A stretch of DNA of 6,751 nt, from assembly GCA_005788585.1 (NCBI GenBank), contig SYBY01000265.1, forward strand, positions 1 to 6,751, read 5' to 3'. The notes below the pieces were generated by a model, which was given only the letters and a program-made list of their open reading frames with translations, did no database searches and was not told where the DNA came from. Position numbers and translations under genes: made by a program. Source of the stretch: Actinomycetota bacterium. GTDB lineage: Bacteria > Actinomycetota > Thermoleophilia > Solirubrobacterales > Solirubrobacteraceae. Shown here one piece after another: positions 4,295 through 6,751 of this stretch; within the stretch, counting starts at the first letter, position 1, and every line of letters begins with the position of its first letter.

Positions 4295-5560
4295 ATGAGC
4301 GACCCTGCCCAGCCCCCTCTGAAGGTGCTCGTCGCCGGCGGCGGTGTCGCCGGCATCGAGGCACTGCTGGCCCTCCGCGACCTCGCCGGCGACCGGGTCG
4401 ACGCGACGCTGTTGACGCCCGAGACCGAGTTCACCGTGCGCCCGTGGACGGTCCAGGAGCCGTTCGCGCGGCCCACGGCACAGCGCTACCCGCTCGAGCG
4501 CGTCGCCCGCGACGTGCGCGCCACGCTGCACGCCGGCACGCTCGCGGCGGTCGACCCGGCGCGACAGGTCGTTCGCACCGGCCAGGGCGACGAGCTGGCC
4601 TACGAGGCGCTCGTCGTCGCACTCGGCGCCAAGCCCGAGCCCGCCTACCCGCACGCCACGACGTTCCGGGGCGGCCCCGACGCCGAGGCCGTCCACGGAC
4701 TGCTGCAGGACCTCGAGGGCGGGTACCTGCGCCGGATCGCGTTCGTCGTCCCGCCCGGAGCGGCCTGGCCGCTGCCGCTGTACGAGCTGGCGCTCATGAC
4801 CGCCGAGCGCGCCCGCTCGCTGTCGCTGCGCGACGTGGAGATCGCGCTCGTCACGCCCGAGGACCGCCCGCTCGGCGTCTTCGGCGTGACCGCGAGCGAC
4901 GCGGTCGCCGCGCTCCTCGACGAGGCGGGCGTCCAGGTCCACCTCGGCCGCTACGCCGAGATCCCCGACAGCGGGACCGTCCGCTTCACCCCGGCCGACG
5001 GGTCGTTCGAGGCCGACCGCGTCGTCGCGCTCCCGACGCTCGTCGGACGCCCCATCGAGGGTCTGCCCGCCGCCGAGCACGGGTTCCTGCCCGTCGACGA
5101 CACCTGCGCCGTCGTGGGTGTCCGCAACGTGTGGGCCGCGGGCGACGGGACGTCGTTCCCCCTCAAGCAGGGCGGGATCGCCGCGCAGCAGGCCGATGCC
5201 GTGGCGCAGGCGATCGCTGTCCACGCCGGCGTGCCCGGCCTCGCGACCGTCCCGTTCAAGCCCACGTTGCGTGGGATGCTGCTCACCGGGTCGGGGACGA
5301 AGTGGCTGCGCGCCGCGGTCGCAGGTGGGGCCGGCGAGGCCGCGTCGATCGTCTCCGAGCACGCGCTGTGGTGGCCGCCGAGCAAGATCGCCGGGCGATA
5401 CCTCGCGCCCTATCTGGCGACGCTGGATGCCGCGCTGGCCTCCGCGGCGCCCGCTGCCGGCGCGGGCGACGTGCCGGTCGACGTGGACCTCGGGCACGCC
5501 GCACCGGCGGTGCACGCCGAGGGCGACCCCGCGGGCGGGATCGAGCTCCTCGGCGGCTGA
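4295..5560 (+). CDS. FAD-dependent pyridine-nucleotide-disulfide-type oxidoreductase, SQR/NDH-2-like, single cysteine
   Basis: This 421-aa protein has the two-dinucleotide-fold layout of the sulfide:quinone reductase and type II NADH dehydrogenase group. The N-terminal FAD loop is VLVAGGGVAGIEA (11-23), followed by TLLTPETEFTVRPW (38-51). The middle part has YEALVVALGAKPEP (103-116), and the second FAD site is NVWAAGDGTSFPLKQGGIAAQQA (278-300). The region around 145-190 would carry the second nucleotide fold, but its motif is poor (AFVVPPGAAWPLPLYELAL). The C-terminal part has FKPTLRGMLLTG (321-332) and WWPPSKIAGRYLAPYL (359-374), a layout often seen in actinobacterial SQR-like enzymes. Only one cysteine, Cys271, is present, so the cysteine pair of true SQR and flavocytochrome c sulfide dehydrogenase is absent. 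Sulfide oxidation is therefore unlikely; the substrate is unknown. The last 40 residues are acidic and low in complexity. The gene is convergent with transaldolase. Confidence 0.88.
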   Translation: MSDPAQPPLKVLVAGGGVAGIEALLALRDLAGDRVDATLLTPETEFTVRPWTVQEPFARPTAQRYPLERVARDVRATLHAGTLAAVDPARQVVRTGQGDELAYEALVVALGAKPEPAYPHATTFRGGPDAEAVHGLLQDLEGGYLRRIAFVVPPGAAWPLPLYELALMTAERARSLSLRDVEIALVTPEDRPLGVFGVTASDAVAALLDEAGVQVHLGRYAEIPDSGTVRFTPADGSFEADRVVALPTLVGRPIEGLPAAEHGFLPVDDTCAVVGVRNVWAAGDGTSFPLKQGGIAAQQADAVAQAIAVHAGVPGLATVPFKPTLRGMLLTGSGTKWLRAAVAGGAGEAASIVSEHALWWPPSKIAGRYLAPYLATLDAALASAAPAAGAGDVPVDVDLGHAAPAVHAEGDPAGGIELLGG

Positions 5561-5568
5561 CGGCGCGC

Positions 5569-6678
5569 TCAGCCCGCGGGCGCGAGCTCGCGCGCCCGCT
5601 CTCCGATCGAGGCGATGAGCGCATCGAACGCGTCGACGAAGAGCTGCACGCCCTCGTCGACGAGCTCGGCGAGCGCGATGTGATCGAGATCGACACCGGC
5701 GGCACGCACGTCGCTGATGATCTGCTGCGCTCCCGCGAAGTCCGCGTCCACCGTCCGCGCGGCCGTTCCGTGGTCCCGTGCGGCGGCGAGTGTGGCGTCA
5801 GGCATCGTGTTGACGGTGTCGGGGCCGATGAGCGTGTCGACGTACAGCGTGTCGGGATAGTCCGGGTTCTTCACGCCGGTCGACGCCCAGAGCGGGCGCT
5901 GGACGTTCGCGCCGCGCTCCGCGAGCGCCTCCCACTGCGGGCCGGAGAAGATCTCCAGGAACGACCGGTACGCGAGCTGCGCGTTGGCGACCGCGGCCTT
6001 GCCCTTCAGGTCGGCCCGCCCGACACCGTCGAGCGCCGCGTCGACCTTCGTGTCGACCCGGGAGACGAAGAAGCTGGCGACCGACGCGATCCGATCGATG
6101 TCCTGCCCCGCGTCGAGCCGGCGCTGCAGCCCGGAGATGTACGCCTTTGCGATCTCCTCGTACCTCGAGACCGCGAACAGGAGCGTGACGTTCACCGAGA
6201 TCCCGCGGGCCGTGAGCTCCTCGAAGGCCAGGACGCCCGCAGGCGTGCCGGGCACCTTGATGAGCACGTTCGGTCGGTCGATCTGGCTGTGGATGTCCAC
6301 GGCGGCCTCGATCGAGCCGGGCGCATCGTCTGCGAGCTCCGGCGGGAGCTCGAAGGACACGTAGCCGTCCTGCGCGTCCGTCGCGTCGTAGACGCCACGC
6401 AGCAGATCACACGCCGCGCGAATGTCGGACAGGGCCAGGCGGAAGAAGATCTCGCGCGGGTCCTGCGTGTCGGCCAGCGCCTCGCGATAGTCGTCGTCGT
6501 AGCGGTCGCTGCCGCCCATCGCCTTCTGGAAGATCGCGGGATTCGACGTCACCCCGGACACGCCGTCGTCCTCGATGAGCTGCTGGAGCCCGCCCTCACG
6601 CAGCAACGCGCGATTGAGGTTGTCGATCCAGACGGCCTGCCCCTGGGCCTCGATGGCCCGCAGTCGGTTGTCGCTCAT
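5569..6678 (-). CDS. tal: Transaldolase
   Basis: Transaldolase transfers a dihydroxyacetone unit from sedoheptulose 7-phosphate to glyceraldehyde 3-phosphate, giving erythrose 4-phosphate and fructose 6-phosphate, in the non-oxidative pentose phosphate pathway in the cytoplasm. The 369-aa length fits the longer actinobacterial/cyanobacterial type. Signature 1 is GVTSNPAIF (42-50). The active-site segment VLIKVPGTPAG (138-148) contains the predicted Schiff-base lysine Lys141, followed by NVTLLFAVSRYEEIA (163-177). RPLWASTGVKNP (261-272) and DTLIGPDTVNTMP (281-293) form the phosphate-binding side. All expected motifs are present. The start is ATG 6678 because AGGAG (6691-6687) lies just upstream; a longer GTG reading from 6729 is less likely. 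The last 24 or so coding bases contain a strong hairpin. No other pentose-phosphate gene is visible in the window. Confidence 0.97.
   Translation of the reverse strand: MSDNRLRAIEAQGQAVWIDNLNRALLREGGLQQLIEDDGVSGVTSNPAIFQKAMGGSDRYDDDYREALADTQDPREIFFRLALSDIRAACDLLRGVYDATDAQDGYVSFELPPELADDAPGSIEAAVDIHSQIDRPNVLIKVPGTPAGVLAFEELTARGISVNVTLLFAVSRYEEIAKAYISGLQRRLDAGQDIDRIASVASFFVSRVDTKVDAALDGVGRADLKGKAAVANAQLAYRSFLEIFSGPQWEALAERGANVQRPLWASTGVKNPDYPDTLYVDTLIGPDTVNTMPDATLAAARDHGTAARTVDADFAGAQQIISDVRAAGVDLDHIALAELVDEGVQLFVDAFDALIASIGERARELAPAG
5576..5599. terminator. Perfect 9-bp G+C hairpin inside the 3' end of tal, possible bidirectional terminator
   Basis: GCGGGCGCG (5576-5584) and CGCGCCCGC (5591-5599) form a perfect 9-bp stem with the 6-nt loop AGCTCG. 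It starts 16 nt after the stop of the flavoprotein gene, where a terminator for the rightward transcript is expected, while lying in the codons for the last residues of transaldolase. There is no U-run on either side. The 8-bp gap between the genes leaves no other room. Confidence 0.45.
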
Positions 6679-6713
6679 CGCACGTTCTCCTGGATCGCCG
6701 GCGGTCTCCGTGG

Positions 6714-6719
6714 AGGCTA
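6714..6719 (-). promoter_or_regulatory. Candidate -10 of tal
   Basis: TAGCCT on the minus strand predicts a start near 6707 and a leader of about 29 nt that contains the AGGAGA ribosome site (6691-6686). The same hexamer precedes the flavoprotein gene. No good -35 is visible, and the upstream region is cut by the window edge. Confidence 0.3.
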
Positions 6720-6751
6720 GAAGATCCACCAGCCGCCAGCGCCCGGCCGAC

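Noticed and set aside
4213..4476. N-terminal extension of the response regulator to 305 residues
   Set aside because: It would run antisense into the flavoprotein gene and across the control region, and adds no domain.
4253..5515. Long minus-strand open frame (420 codons) opposite the flavoprotein
   Set aside because: The opposing plus-strand frame has unmistakable FAD-binding motifs; this one is a compositional shadow.
4295..5560. Sulfide:quinone oxidoreductase as a firm product name
   Set aside because: Only one cysteine is present, so the required redox cysteine pair is missing.
4444..6720. Very long open frame (758 codons) on the plus strand
   Set aside because: It overlaps the flavoprotein in another frame and transaldolase antisense. 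Its first half is nearly pure Arg/Ala/Gly/Pro, with no recognisable motif.
6718..6751. Possible end of another minus-strand gene (ten codons ending GGWWIF and TAG)
   Set aside because: Only 34 bases are available before the edge, too little to support a gene; the extension beyond 6751 would decide it.
1..6751. Mobile element, phage, CRISPR, toxin-antitoxin or known defence system
   Set aside because: No transposase, integrase, long terminal repeats, regular spaced repeats or defence-type domains were seen on either strand.

Overview
The window is about 70% G+C with strong G/C preference at third codon positions, two compact convergent gene pairs and several apparently leaderless starts. This fits an actinobacterium. 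The small uncharacterised proteins (the 110-residue protein with 'RLAALDS...ADPF..TA', the five-helix membrane protein ending 'ALGLVIVFLKIVVH') resemble ones I associate with Thermoleophilia (Solirubrobacterales: Patulibacter, Conexibacter, Solirubrobacter). That placement is from memory and is not proven here.

Layout. (1) 1-1156, minus strand: a 110-aa protein of unknown function, a five-helix membrane protein and the N-terminal part of an Hsp15-like S4 RNA-binding protein that runs off the left edge. (2) 1225-2709, plus strand: a MocR/PdxR-type regulator (GntR winged helix fused to a fold-type-I aminotransferase domain), divergent from the 110-aa gene with overlapping candidate promoters. 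(3) 2713-2910, minus strand: a 65-aa two-helix membrane protein, convergent with the regulator and separated from it by 3 bp. (4) 3075-4212, minus strand: a NarL/LuxR-type response regulator followed by a universal stress protein, a likely operon with no histidine kinase in view. (5) 4295-5560, plus strand: a sulfide:quinone-reductase/NDH-2-like flavoprotein with only one cysteine, divergent from the response regulator across 82 bp holding one 7-5-7 inverted repeat and two back-to-back near-leaderless promoter candidates. (6) 5569-6678, minus strand: transaldolase, convergent with the flavoprotein (8 bp gap) and carrying a 9-bp G+C-only hairpin at its 3' end.

How it may work together. The response regulator, universal stress protein and flavoprotein share one control region and could form a small redox or energy-stress module. 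The MocR protein probably controls itself and the divergent 110-aa gene. Transaldolase and the S4 protein are housekeeping functions. I found no mobile element, CRISPR array, rRNA or complete tRNA. This is mostly a chromosomal core-type region, and its interest lies in the control regions and unknown small families.
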